From: an uncultured Muribaculum sp.
Lineage (GTDB): Bacteria > Bacteroidota > Bacteroidia > Bacteroidales > Muribaculaceae
Direction of reading: 5' to 3'
Length of the DNA: 13,014 bases
Assembly (NCBI GenBank): GCA_910578785.1
Contig: CAJTSJ010000046.1
Location: forward strand, 1 to 13,014
Made by a program: the position numbers and the translations under genes. The notes under the pieces are model-generated. The model was given only the letters and a program-made list of their open reading frames with translations. It was not told the origin of the DNA and searched no databases. Shown piece by piece: positions 1-7,707 of the stretch (position 1 is its first letter; the number at the start of each line of letters is the position of its first letter).

Positions 1-52
1 CTTCATAAAAGCACCCCAAAAGTTTTTTGTCTAACTTTTGGGGTGCAGTTCA
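1..52. mobile_element. Terminus of an IS3-type insertion sequence (body outside the window)
   Basis: Read on the minus strand from position 52, the sequence begins TGAACTGCACCCCAAAAGTT, starting with TG as IS3-family ends do and resembling IS150-group terminal repeats as I remember them. The inner part of this end is repeated in inverse orientation, so 11-24 and 33-46 form a perfect 14-bp stem with an 8-nt loop. The element would extend left of position 1; no transposase is visible. Minus-strand ATG AAG at 6-1 could be the start of a transposase reading frame, but a plus-strand TAA at 6-8 could equally be a transposase stop, so left versus right end is unresolved. The other end and the target duplication cannot be checked here. 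Confidence 0.5.
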
Positions 53-119
53 TATTGACACTCCCTCGATTCTTTTTAGTGACCCAACGATGGCCTACCG
101 ACCCTACATACATCGGAGC

Positions 120-410
120 TCCAGTTGGACCTTGAATATGACAAGGCGCAAGCTATCGTACTGAAAAGATAGCACTATGTGTGAATATTTGTCGTAGCGA
201 CTCGATGTAATTTGTGGAGTGTCGCGCCTACAGCGCTATTGAGGGTGGCTACTACCGGTAAGGCTCCTACGGAGCTATTCGCATCTATGTCGCATCCCAG
301 ACGTTCGGGCCGAACGTCCCTACTGAAATTTCGGCGCAAAATTGTATGGCGGACGGGAGCCTCGGGTAAGCCCAGTATATCCACGACACCGTGCCGGTAT
401 TGATCCTCCC
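120..410. repeat. Non-coding hairpin-rich tract, probable dispersed repeat
   Basis: No credible gene lies between the IS end and rnz. The stretch instead holds a run of short inverted repeats: GCTATC/GATAGC at 152-157 and 168-173; GTCG-TAG-CGAC at 191-201; GCTCC-TAC-GGAGC at 263-275; and GACGTTCGG-G-CCGAACGTC at 300-318, a 9-bp dyad around one central base. Several have TAC/TAG in or next to the loop. Two short overlapping ORFs on opposite strands here look like the spurious hypothetical proteins this type of repeat produces. Copy number elsewhere in the genome cannot be seen, so the dispersed nature is inferred. The boundaries are approximate. Confidence 0.45.
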
Positions 411-416
411 GCGATT

Positions 417-1337
417 TTACAGAGGGAGGACGAGGCCTTCGTTGGCGATGACTGTGTTGGGGAATATGGCACGGGCTTCTTCGAGGTGGCGTTGCTCGTT
501 GTGATAGCTTTTGGAGAAGTGACCGAGGACGAGCTGTTCGGCTCCGGCCATTTCTGCTATCCTTGCGGCCTGCGATGCCGTGGAGTGGAATCGAAGGCGT
601 GCTTTTTCAGTCTGGTCGTCGCAATAGGTGGCTTCATGGTAGATGGTGTGGATTCCTTCTATCGATTTGGCCACTTTGGGATTGAACAATGTGTCGGAGC
701 AATATGCGTAGCTCATCGACCTGTCGGCCGGTGTGGTAAGCCGGTCATTGGCTATTACCTGCCCGTCGGGAGTGACGAAGTCTGCTCCGCTTTTAATGGC
801 CTGATATTGCGATATCGGTACATTGAAGAATTTTACCGTGTCGCCTTTGAGATGCCGGAGCTTGGGTTTTTCTTCAAATGCAAAACCGACGCATGGAAGC
901 CGGTGGTAGAGCGGAAACGACCTGACGGCGATGGCGTCGTTCTCGAATATGGTTGAGGATGTCTGCGGGTCGATGATGTCGAAAATGATTTCAAACGGGG
1001 GCATGTGGCAGAAAAAGTCAAACATGCGCCTGAACATTTCGGCACCTTCCCTGAAGGTATGTATGGTCAGTGACCCACCGTCGCGTCCGCCGGTCAGGGC
1101 GAGGGTAGAGACGAGCCCCGGCAATCCGAGACAGTGGTCGCCATGGAGATGCGATATGAAGATATGTCCGAGTCGGGAATACTTTAGTTTCTGTCGGCGC
1201 ATGGAGAGTTGGGCGCATTCGCCGCAGTCGACCATGAACAGATTTCCACGGAAGTCTACTACCTGACAGCTTGGCAGATGGCGGAGGGTAGGCGAGGCTG
1301 AACCGCAACCCAGATAATTGATTTGAAACTGTGACAT
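417..1337 (-). CDS. rnz: Ribonuclease Z (tRNA 3' processing endonuclease)
   Basis: A 306-residue metallo-beta-lactamase-fold endonuclease that removes 3' trailers from tRNA precursors in the cytoplasm. The N-terminus has the family's opening strand and glycine-rich turn (NYLGCGSASPT, residues 7-17). The zinc-binding motif HLHGDH is at 63-68. Later metal or phosphate ligands are plausible at His145 (LYHRLP), Asp215 (YCSDT), His251 (HSTASQAA) and His273 (GHFS), and HEAT is at 234-237. Length is normal for the short bacterial form. The start is fixed by the conserved N-terminus; the next Met is at 35, beyond the first strand. The gene is divergent from the lipid kinase, with 102 bp between their starts. 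No Shine-Dalgarno sequence is present. Confidence 0.95.
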   Translation of the reverse strand: MSQFQINYLGCGSASPTLRHLPSCQVVDFRGNLFMVDCGECAQLSMRRQKLKYSRLGHIFISHLHGDHCLGLPGLVSTLALTGGRDGGSLTIHTFREGAEMFRRMFDFFCHMPPFEIIFDIIDPQTSSTIFENDAIAVRSFPLYHRLPCVGFAFEEKPKLRHLKGDTVKFFNVPISQYQAIKSGADFVTPDGQVIANDRLTTPADRSMSYAYCSDTLFNPKVAKSIEGIHTIYHEATYCDDQTEKARLRFHSTASQAARIAEMAGAEQLVLGHFSKSYHNEQRHLEEARAIFPNTVIANEGLVLPL

Positions 1338-1341
1338 GCCG

Positions 1342-1349
1342 CAAAGTTA
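1342..1349 (-). promoter_or_regulatory. Possible -7 element for rnz
   Basis: TAACTTTG on the minus strand matches the Bacteroidetes -7 consensus TAnnTTTG, but I see no -33 TTTG at the right distance. It lies only 4 nt before the rnz ATG, so a transcript from it would be leaderless or nearly so. It may be a chance match. Confidence 0.25.
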
Positions 1350-1402
1350 TGTATTATGGTCCGATTTGTCGGCGTTTTTCCGAGTTATTAATAATAAAAA
1401 TG

Positions 1403-1410
1403 TATCTTTG
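1403..1410 (+). promoter_or_regulatory. Probable -7 element for the lipid kinase gene
   Basis: TATCTTTG matches TAnnTTTG exactly, 30 nt before the ATG, giving a predicted leader of roughly 20-25 nt. The -33 region is weak: only a T-run near 1375-1379. Confidence 0.45.
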
Positions 1411-1439
1411 CATAAGATTTTAACAATCCCACAAAGAGC

Positions 1440-2417
1440 ATGGAATCAAAGCGACAAATACTGTTAGTAATAAATCCAATATCAGGCATAGGCAGCAAGG
1501 AGTCTTTCGAACCGTTGGTGCGCAAGTATCTGGAACCTCTTAATTTTGAGATAACCACTTCATATACATGTGCCCGCGGAGATGCCACCAGACTGGCAAG
1601 GCTGGCAGTGGACCGCGGTTACTACGGAGTTATCGCCGCCGGAGGAGACGGCACTGTAAATGAGACGGCCCGTGCTCTGTGCGACACTGATGTCGTTTTG
1701 GGGATAATTCCCTGCGGTTCCGGAAATGGATTGGCCCGTCATCTCGGCATTCCGATAGACCCGGTAGCGGCCGTTAAGATTATAGCGGAGAATCATATCG
1801 TGGACAGCGACTACGGATCGGTCAACGGCCATCCGTTCTTCTGTACATTCGGAGTGGGGTTTGATGCTGCCGTAAGCGGTAATTTTGCCCGCCAGCACCG
1901 TCGTGGCAAGCTGATGTATCTGAAAAGCGCCATCTCGGAATATGTCAAATATCATCCGCAGGTATATACAGTAAGTGCAAACGGGCAGGTGCTGACTGAA
2001 AAAGCGTTTCTGATAGCATGTTGCAATGCCTCGCAGTATGGCAACAATGCCTACATAGCTCCGACGGCAAGCATTACTGACGGCCTTCTTGACATCACAA
2101 TCATACATGCCGGAAATCCTCTGAATACGGCAAAGGTAGGTGTTGACCTGTTTACAGGATACATTAATTCAAATACGCTGATACATTCGTTCCGCGCTCC
2201 GTCGGCTGTGATATACCGTCAGCAGGAGGGCCCGGCTCATCTCGACGGCGAACCGATGAATATCCCGGAGACTATGGATATAAAATGTCATGCTAATTCA
2301 TTGCGGATATTCACTCCGACCAAGGAAGTGAAGTTCCGTCCGATAATCACACCTGTCGAAAATGCCGTCCGCGACATGGCATGCTCAATAACACGGTTTT
2401 TCGGCAGAAAAAGTTGA
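1440..2417 (+). CDS. Diacylglycerol kinase-family (YegS/DagK-like) lipid kinase
   Basis: A 325-residue member of the diacylglycerol kinase catalytic domain family, soluble ATP-dependent kinases of diacylglycerol or related lipids that act at the membrane surface. Residues 6-18 (QILLVINPISGIG) form the first strand and NP-x-SG loop. The nucleotide-binding signature GGDGTVNE is at 68-75, followed by IPCGSGNGLAR at 90-100. The C-terminal beta-sandwich contains HLDGEP at 268-272 region, a family hallmark needed for activity. No membrane segment is seen. The exact substrate cannot be read from sequence; lipid salvage is the usual inference. The gene is probably monocistronic: 165 AT-rich bases and a possible new promoter separate it from the glycogen operon. 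The leader is A-rich without an SD. Confidence 0.88.
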   Translation: MESKRQILLVINPISGIGSKESFEPLVRKYLEPLNFEITTSYTCARGDATRLARLAVDRGYYGVIAAGGDGTVNETARALCDTDVVLGIIPCGSGNGLARHLGIPIDPVAAVKIIAENHIVDSDYGSVNGHPFFCTFGVGFDAAVSGNFARQHRRGKLMYLKSAISEYVKYHPQVYTVSANGQVLTEKAFLIACCNASQYGNNAYIAPTASITDGLLDITIIHAGNPLNTAKVGVDLFTGYINSNTLIHSFRAPSAVIYRQQEGPAHLDGEPMNIPETMDIKCHANSLRIFTPTKEVKFRPIITPVENAVRDMACSITRFFGRKS

Positions 2418-2495
2418 CGGGATTGTCTGATGCCATGATAAAAACGGTTGGATTAACTAAAAAAACAAGCGATTTTAAAATTTTGGACATAAATT

Positions 2496-2527
2496 TTTGG
2501 TTTATCGGAGAAAAATATTTAAAATTG
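2496..2527 (+). promoter_or_regulatory. Candidate promoter of the glycogen operon
   Basis: TTTG at 2496-2499, a 20-nt spacer, then TAAAATTG at 2520-2527, which has one mismatch to TAnnTTTG. It would start transcription about 50 nt before the debranching-enzyme ATG. This is the best match in the 165-bp AT-rich gap, but imperfect. Confidence 0.4.
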
Positions 2528-2582
2528 TGGAGCGATACCATAAAAAGATACTAACTAAAATTCTAATATATCAAAACCAACA

Positions 2583-4526
2583 ATGAGTTATCTTAAATTT
2601 GATAAAAACCTCATGATTAACTTGGAGCAGTCATTGCAGAAAGAATTGCTTCGAACTAATCAAGCCGGCGCTTATCATTGTTCGACAATCGTAGGGTGTA
2701 ACACCCGTAAGCATCATGGATTGCTGGTTATCCCCATTCCGGAGATGAACAATAAGAATTATGTGATGCTTTCATCGCTTGACGAAACTGTCATTCAGCA
2801 CGGCGCGCCCTTTAATCTTGGGTTGCACCGCTATTCCGGCGGAGTCTACAGTCCTAACGGGCACAAGTACATTCGTGAATTTGACTGCGAAGGTGTTCCT
2901 CGCACAACCTATCGTGTGGGCGGTGTGATTCTTACCAAAGAGATGGTGTTCATCTCTCAGGAAAACAGAATCCTTATCCGCTACACTCTTGTAGATGCAC
3001 ATTCGGCAACCACTTTGCAGTTCCGTCCGTTCCTTGCGTTCCGCGAGGCCAATGAACTGGTTGTACAGAACAATCACCTGAATCAGGATTTTGTCGAGGT
3101 CAACAACGGTGTAGGCTTCTGCCTGTATCCAGGATTCCCGACCTTGTACATGCAGTTTAACCGTAAACCGACATGGGTGTCAAACCCCAACTGGTATAAC
3201 GGCATCGAATATGTGAAGGATCTGCACCGCGGTATTCCGTATACGGAAGATCTCTGGGTGCCCGGATATTTTGAGATTCCAATCAAGAAGGGTGAATCAA
3301 TCATATTCTCGGCGGGAATCAGCGAAGCTTCGCCGCGTTCGTTCAGCAAGATGTATGAAGTCGAGCTTGCAAGCCGCACACGCCGCACAAGTTTCTTCAA
3401 CTGCCTTAAGAACTCTGCCAAGCAGTTCTATATAAAGGATAAGGAAAGCGAATATATTATCTCCGGATATCCCTGGGGTCAGATTCGCGCACGCGATACA
3501 TTTATAGCATTGCCGGGTACCACCCTTGCAATCAACCATACCGACGATTTCCATGAAATAATGTCGACTGCGCTTAAGGCTCTCGACAACTACATGGAGA
3601 ACGAGGTGATGGATGAGCATATCCACGCCATTGATCAGCCGGACGTTCCGCTGTGGGCCGTCTGGGCCATGCAGCAGTACGGACGCAATCTGGGCTTCGA
3701 CAAGGCTCGTGAGAAGTATCTGCCTGAAATAGCCAAAATCCTTAACTGGATTATCGCCGGAGGACATCCTAATCTTCAGGTCGAAACGAGCGGTCTTGTC
3801 GGCACAAGCGGCACCAACTCCCCTGTGTCATGGATGAACGCCACTTCCAACGGTTGGCCTTTGATACCGCGAACCGGTCTGCTCGTAGAGTTCAACGGAC
3901 TTTGGTATAACGCCCTCATGTATGCGTATAATCTGAGTGAAGGTGTCGCGGAATATGCTGAACAGCGCGAGACGTGGCATACTATAGCAGAACAGGCCAA
4001 GGCATCGTTTGTAGAGACATTCCTCAACGACCATGGATATCTTTACGACTATGTGAACGGGACTTATGCCGACCTTCAGGTGCGCCCGAACATGGCCATC
4101 GCTGTCGGTATGGACTATTCGCCGCTTGACCGTCGTCAGCGCAAGAGCGTGCTTGATGTGGTTACACGCGAACTCCTTACTCCAAAGGGCCTGCGTACAT
4201 TGTCGCCTAAGAGCTATGGATACAGACCGTTCTATCAAGGTTCGCCCGAAGACCGCGACCAGGCTTATCACAACGGACCTGCACGCCCGTGGCTTATAGG
4301 CATGTATGCCGATGCTTATATCAAGGTGTTCGGTATGAGCGGAGTAAGCTATATCGACCGAATGCTTATCGGCTTCGAGGACGAGATGAGCCAGAATTGT
4401 ATCGGAACTGTATCGCAGATGTACGACGGTAACCCTCCGTTCAGTGGACACGGTGCCATTTCACAGGCGACCAATGTGGCCGAGGTGCTTCGTACACTCC
4501 GTAATCTCAAAAAATTAACCATGTAA
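2583..4526 (+). CDS. Glycogen debranching enzyme (amylo-alpha-1,6-glucosidase, GH133-type)
   Basis: A 647-residue protein expected to hydrolyse alpha-1,6 branch points of glycogen. Residues 1 to about 290 look like the beta-rich N-terminal domain of bacterial debranching enzymes (TIVGCNTRKHHGLL near the start). About 290-647 is the (alpha/alpha)6 glucosidase domain, with YPWGQIRARDTFIALPG around 296-312, a DQPDVPLW block whose Asp354 is a plausible catalytic acid, and the closing block around VSQMYDGNPP with an NVAEVLRTL helix. At the position where I expect the family's catalytic Glu (S-E-x-[FY]-D-G) this protein has Gln612, so activity is open to question. No signal peptide: cytoplasmic. 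It is the first gene of the three-gene glycogen operon; the next ATG is 10 nt after its stop. The leader (AACCAACA) has no SD. Confidence 0.9.
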   Translation: MSYLKFDKNLMINLEQSLQKELLRTNQAGAYHCSTIVGCNTRKHHGLLVIPIPEMNNKNYVMLSSLDETVIQHGAPFNLGLHRYSGGVYSPNGHKYIREFDCEGVPRTTYRVGGVILTKEMVFISQENRILIRYTLVDAHSATTLQFRPFLAFREANELVVQNNHLNQDFVEVNNGVGFCLYPGFPTLYMQFNRKPTWVSNPNWYNGIEYVKDLHRGIPYTEDLWVPGYFEIPIKKGESIIFSAGISEASPRSFSKMYEVELASRTRRTSFFNCLKNSAKQFYIKDKESEYIISGYPWGQIRARDTFIALPGTTLAINHTDDFHEIMSTALKALDNYMENEVMDEHIHAIDQPDVPLWAVWAMQQYGRNLGFDKAREKYLPEIAKILNWIIAGGHPNLQVETSGLVGTSGTNSPVSWMNATSNGWPLIPRTGLLVEFNGLWYNALMYAYNLSEGVAEYAEQRETWHTIAEQAKASFVETFLNDHGYLYDYVNGTYADLQVRPNMAIAVGMDYSPLDRRQRKSVLDVVTRELLTPKGLRTLSPKSYGYRPFYQGSPEDRDQAYHNGPARPWLIGMYADAYIKVFGMSGVSYIDRMLIGFEDEMSQNCIGTVSQMYDGNPPFSGHGAISQATNVAEVLRTLRNLKKLTM

Positions 4527-4536
4527 TTAAAATGCC

Positions 4537-5799
4537 ATGAAAGCTTTAATGTTTGGCTGGGAATTTCCCCCTCATATCCTGGGCGGTCTTGGCACTGCCA
4601 GCTACGGTCTCACAAAAGGCATGTGGGAGTGTGGCGATATGGACATCACTTTTGTTATCCCCAAACCTTTCGGTGACGAGGATAAGTCGTTTGCAAAAAT
4701 TATAGGTGCGTCGCAGGTGCCCGTGGCATGGCGCGACGTAAACCGTGAATATGTGGAAAGCCGTATCGGCAATGTGATGAATCCGGATGAATACTACCGT
4801 CTCCGCGACCACATCTATGCTGATTTCAACTACATGAGATTGAACGATCTCGGCTGTATCGAGTTTTCCGGACGCTACCCCGACAACCTGTTGGAGGAAA
4901 TCAACAACTACTCCATCTGCGCCGGCGTCATTGCCCGTACTGAAGAGTTCGACGTAATACACTCCCATGACTGGCTGACTTATCCTGCCGGCATTCATGC
5001 AAAGCAGGTTACAGGTAAGCCTCTTGTGATTCACGTTCATGCTACCGACTTCGACCGTTCGCGCGGCAATGTGAATCCGACAGTGTTCAATATCGAGCGT
5101 GACGGTATGCTTCACGCCGACCACATCATCACAGTAAGTAACCTTACCCGCAATACTGTAATCGAAAAGTACGGAATTGATCCGGCAAAGGTGACCACTG
5201 TTCACAATGCGGTTACTCCGCTTAGCGAGGAGTATCTTAATGTTAACCCGCCCCGCGCCAAAGAGAAAGTCGTTACGTTCCTCGGACGTATCACTATGCA
5301 GAAAGGCCCGGAATACTTTGTTGAAGCGGCCGCCCGTGTGCTCAAACTTAACCACAATGTCCGGTTCGTAATGGCCGGAAGCGGCGACATGATGGACAAA
5401 ATGATTCTTCTGGCAGCTGAGCGCGGCATAGCAGACCGTTTCCATTTCCCGGGATTCCAGAAAGGCAAACAGGTGTACGAGATGCTTAAGGCAAGTGACG
5501 TATATGTCATGCCGTCTGTCTCGGAGCCGTTCGGTATTTCGCCCCTCGAAGCTATGCAGATGGGTGTGCCGTCGATTATTTCCAAGCAGTCGGGATGCGC
5601 CGAGATTCTTACAAATGTAATCAAAACCGACTATTGGGACATCGATGCCATGGCCGATGCCATCTACTCAATCGTGACTTATCCGGCCATGCACAAGCAA
5701 CTTCAGGAAGACGGCTTGGCAGAGGTGAACCAGATTACCTGGGATAAGGCAGGGCAGAAGGTTATAAATATCTATAACCAAGTGCTTCACCGTAATTGA
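4537..5799 (+). CDS. GT4-type glycosyltransferase, probable glycogen synthase
   Basis: A 420-residue GT-B glycosyltransferase. The N-terminus MFGWEFPPHILGGLGTA has the GGLG glycine loop (16-19) typical of glycogen/starch synthase-like enzymes. HSHDWLTY (142-149) closes the N-domain. The C-domain begins near VVTFLGRITMQKGP (245-257), with the nucleotide-diphosphate contacts Arg251 and Lys256. The retaining-GT motif E-x7-E is intact at Glu330 and Glu338 (EPFGISPLE). Its place between a debranching enzyme and a GH57 enzyme supports a role in alpha-glucan elongation from ADP- or UDP-glucose; the donor cannot be read from sequence. The GT4 call rests on overall pattern; a GT5-like assignment is less likely because the protein is shorter and its N-domain differs. 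Cytoplasmic, no SD, spaced 10 nt from the previous gene. Confidence 0.85.
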   Translation: MKALMFGWEFPPHILGGLGTASYGLTKGMWECGDMDITFVIPKPFGDEDKSFAKIIGASQVPVAWRDVNREYVESRIGNVMNPDEYYRLRDHIYADFNYMRLNDLGCIEFSGRYPDNLLEEINNYSICAGVIARTEEFDVIHSHDWLTYPAGIHAKQVTGKPLVIHVHATDFDRSRGNVNPTVFNIERDGMLHADHIITVSNLTRNTVIEKYGIDPAKVTTVHNAVTPLSEEYLNVNPPRAKEKVVTFLGRITMQKGPEYFVEAAARVLKLNHNVRFVMAGSGDMMDKMILLAAERGIADRFHFPGFQKGKQVYEMLKASDVYVMPSVSEPFGISPLEAMQMGVPSIISKQSGCAEILTNVIKTDYWDIDAMADAIYSIVTYPAMHKQLQEDGLAEVNQITWDKAGQKVINIYNQVLHRN

Positions 5800-5858
5800 T
5801 AGCCAATTCAAGAATTAATTAAAACAACAAAACAACCATAAAAAACGTCAACAAGCTC

Positions 5859-7319
5859 ATGAAAGCTATTTGTTTTTATTTCCAGATTCATCAACCGTTC
5901 CGGCTTAAAAGATATCGTTTCTTCGACATAGGTAACGACCACTATTATTATGATGATTTTGCCAACGAGGATATCATCACCCGTGTGGCTCATCGCAGTT
6001 ATATCCCTGCCGCAGAGTCGCTACTCCGCATGATTGAAAGCTCAAACGGAAAGTTCCGTTGCGCTCTGTCGCTTTCAGGCGATGCTTTGGAGCAGTGCGA
6101 ACAGTATGTTCCCGAACTTATCGACATTCTTAAAAAGCTTGCCGATACAGGCAAGGTTGAATTCCTTGCCGAGACTTATGCACACTCGCTTGCTTCACTG
6201 ATTGATCCGGAAGAATTCATGAATCAGGTTAGGGTTCATGATGAAAAGATATTCGAATTGTTCGGCCAGCATCCTAAAGTGCTCCGCAATACAGAGCTTA
6301 TCTATTGCGACGAAATGGCTCCGATGATTCATGAGATGGGTTACAAGGGTGTGATTACTGAAGGTGCGAAGCATATCCTCGGATGGAAATCGCCTAACTA
6401 TGTATATTCTGCCGCATCTTGTCCTAAACTAAAGCTGTTGCTTAAGAACGACAAGCTGTCTGACGACATCTCATTCCGTTTCAGCAACCACGATTGGGAT
6501 GCATATCCTCTGACTGCCGACAAATATATGGATTGGATTGCCTCTACTCCTAATGAGGAGCAGGTGATAAATCTGTTCATGGATTTGGCTACATTCGGTG
6601 AGCTCCAGCCTCGTGAAAGCGGAATATTCCAATTCCTTGAAGCTCTTCCTCGCTTTGCTGCCGAAAGAGGTGTGGATTTCTGGACTCCGTCAGAAGTCGT
6701 TTCTAAATGCAAGGCTGTTGACACTCTCAGCATACTTCACCCCATATCCTGGGCTGACGAAGCTCGCGACACATCTGCATGGCTCGGAAATACTCTCCAG
6801 AATGAGGCATTCAACAAGCTCTATTCTGTAGCTGAACGTGTTCGTCTTTGCTCTGACCGTCGTCTTAAGCAGGATTGGTGGTATCTGCAGGGAAGCGACC
6901 ACTTCTATTATATGTCTACCAAGCACATGAACGACGGTGCAATACACGCCATGTTCAGCCCGTATGAGACTCCGTTCGAGGCATTCACCAATTACATGAA
7001 TGTTCTGGCTGACTTTATCGTACGTGTCGAAGAGCAATACCCATTGTCTATCGAGAATGAGGAACTCAACCTTCTTCTGACTACAATCAGAAACCAGGCT
7101 ACCGAGATTGAAACTCTGCAGAAAGAGGCTTCGTCGCTCCGCACAGACTTGGCACACCTTAACGAAGAGCATGCCACAAGAGCCGCTCTTGCCAATGGTG
7201 AAGTTCCCGCAGAAGAACCCAAAAAGGAAGCTAAGGCTAAGAAGTCAACCAAGAAGGCTGATGCCGTGAAAAAGGCAGATGCCCCGAAGAAGACTAAAAA
7301 AGCAAAAGCCGAGGAATAA
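5859..7319 (+). CDS. GH57 alpha-amylase-like protein with coiled coil and Lys/Ala-rich tail
   Basis: A 486-residue glycoside hydrolase family 57 protein, expected to act on alpha-1,4 (or 1,4/1,6) glucan inside the cell. The GH57 conserved regions are visible: FQIHQPFRL with HQP at 11-13; LSLSGDALEQ at 71-80; LAETYAH at 103-109; RNTELIYCDEMAP at 143-155, where Glu146 fits the nucleophile; and NLFMDLATFGE at 238-248, where Asp242 fits the acid/base. The catalytic part ends near 395. It is followed by a predicted coiled coil (about 402-440) and a low-complexity tail (about 450-486) with KKADA repeats and very high Lys/Ala content. It is the third gene of the operon, 59 bp after the GT gene, and is followed by a strong terminator. 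Whether it is an amylase, glucanotransferase or branching enzyme cannot be decided here. Confidence 0.88.
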   Translation: MKAICFYFQIHQPFRLKRYRFFDIGNDHYYYDDFANEDIITRVAHRSYIPAAESLLRMIESSNGKFRCALSLSGDALEQCEQYVPELIDILKKLADTGKVEFLAETYAHSLASLIDPEEFMNQVRVHDEKIFELFGQHPKVLRNTELIYCDEMAPMIHEMGYKGVITEGAKHILGWKSPNYVYSAASCPKLKLLLKNDKLSDDISFRFSNHDWDAYPLTADKYMDWIASTPNEEQVINLFMDLATFGELQPRESGIFQFLEALPRFAAERGVDFWTPSEVVSKCKAVDTLSILHPISWADEARDTSAWLGNTLQNEAFNKLYSVAERVRLCSDRRLKQDWWYLQGSDHFYYMSTKHMNDGAIHAMFSPYETPFEAFTNYMNVLADFIVRVEEQYPLSIENEELNLLLTTIRNQATEIETLQKEASSLRTDLAHLNEEHATRAALANGEVPAEEPKKEAKAKKSTKKADAVKKADAPKKTKKAKAEE

Positions 7320-7336
7320 TCACTTAAAAGTGATGT

Positions 7337-7377
7337 AAACGATAAAGGCTCCGAAAATTTCGGAGCCTTTATCGTTT
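7337..7377. terminator. Bidirectional intrinsic terminator between convergent operons
   Basis: A 20-bp stem (7337-7356 with 7358-7377; one G-T pair at the next outer position) around a single central A. Its core GGCTCCGAAA/TTTCGGAGCC is GC-rich and the flanks are T-rich on both strands. It sits 18 nt after the GH57 stop and 37 nt past the hpf stop on the other strand, so it can end both transcripts. Confidence 0.85.
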
Positions 7378-7413
7378 GGTTTAATGGCCGTTAAGACCGA
7401 CTATCGCCGCAGG

Positions 7414-7707
7414 CTATCTGCGGGCTTTAATCTTCTCAAGCTGACGCTCGAGAGCCTCTATTGTCAGGTCTATCGCCTCCTCGAAAGAGTCGGCTGTCTT
7501 TGATGCAAAAACGTCGTCTTGCTGTGGTATGCTGAGTTTTATTCCTGCTTCCTTATTCATCGCCGTTTCCGGTTTCACTACTTTAAGCGTCACTTCTGCT
7601 GTGGCGATGTCCTCGTTGTGTCGTGCCAATCGGTTCAACTTCTTTGTGATAAACTCCTGAAGGCGTTCGGTTGCGTCGAAGTGGATTGATTTGATGTTAA
7701 TGTCCAT
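7414..7707 (-). CDS. hpf: Ribosome hibernation-promoting factor (HPF/RaiA family, short form)
   Basis: A 97-residue protein of the HPF/YfiA family (MDINIKSIHFDATERLQEF...), with the beta-alpha-beta-beta-beta-alpha pattern of short HPF and a basic end (LEKIKARR). Family members bind the 30S decoding region and stop translation in stationary phase; the short form lacks the long-HPF dimerisation domain. The start is the ATG at 7707 rather than an in-frame ATG 9 codons earlier, because the later one begins the conserved fold and has AAAGGAGG ending 5 nt before it. That start lies inside the last codons of xerC (11-nt overlap), so translation may also be coupled. Strong SD sequences are exceptional in Bacteroidetes and no other gene in this window has one. 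A 6-bp hairpin (7407-7412/7418-7423) covers the stop codon. Confidence 0.93.
   Translation of the reverse strand: MDINIKSIHFDATERLQEFITKKLNRLARHNEDIATAEVTLKVVKPETAMNKEAGIKLSIPQQDDVFASKTADSFEEAIDLTIEALERQLEKIKARR

Noticed and set aside
175..403. Two short overlapping ORFs on opposite strands (175-384 minus, 212-403 plus)
   Set aside because: They cover the hairpin-rich repeat; composition and structure suggest a non-coding repeat.
342..956. 204-residue plus-strand ORF
   Set aside because: It lies antisense inside rnz, has no recognisable domain, and rnz is unambiguous.
3828..4451. 207-residue minus-strand ORF antisense to the debranching enzyme
   Set aside because: Shadow frame with no family resemblance.
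4546..5445. 299-residue minus-strand ORF antisense to the GT gene
   Set aside because: Long but fully antisense to a clear GT4 gene, with no domain or promoter; a codon-bias shadow.
7407..7423. Hairpin over the hpf stop codon as a terminator
   Set aside because: Only 6 bp and no T-tract after it on the minus strand; the 20-bp hairpin downstream is far better.
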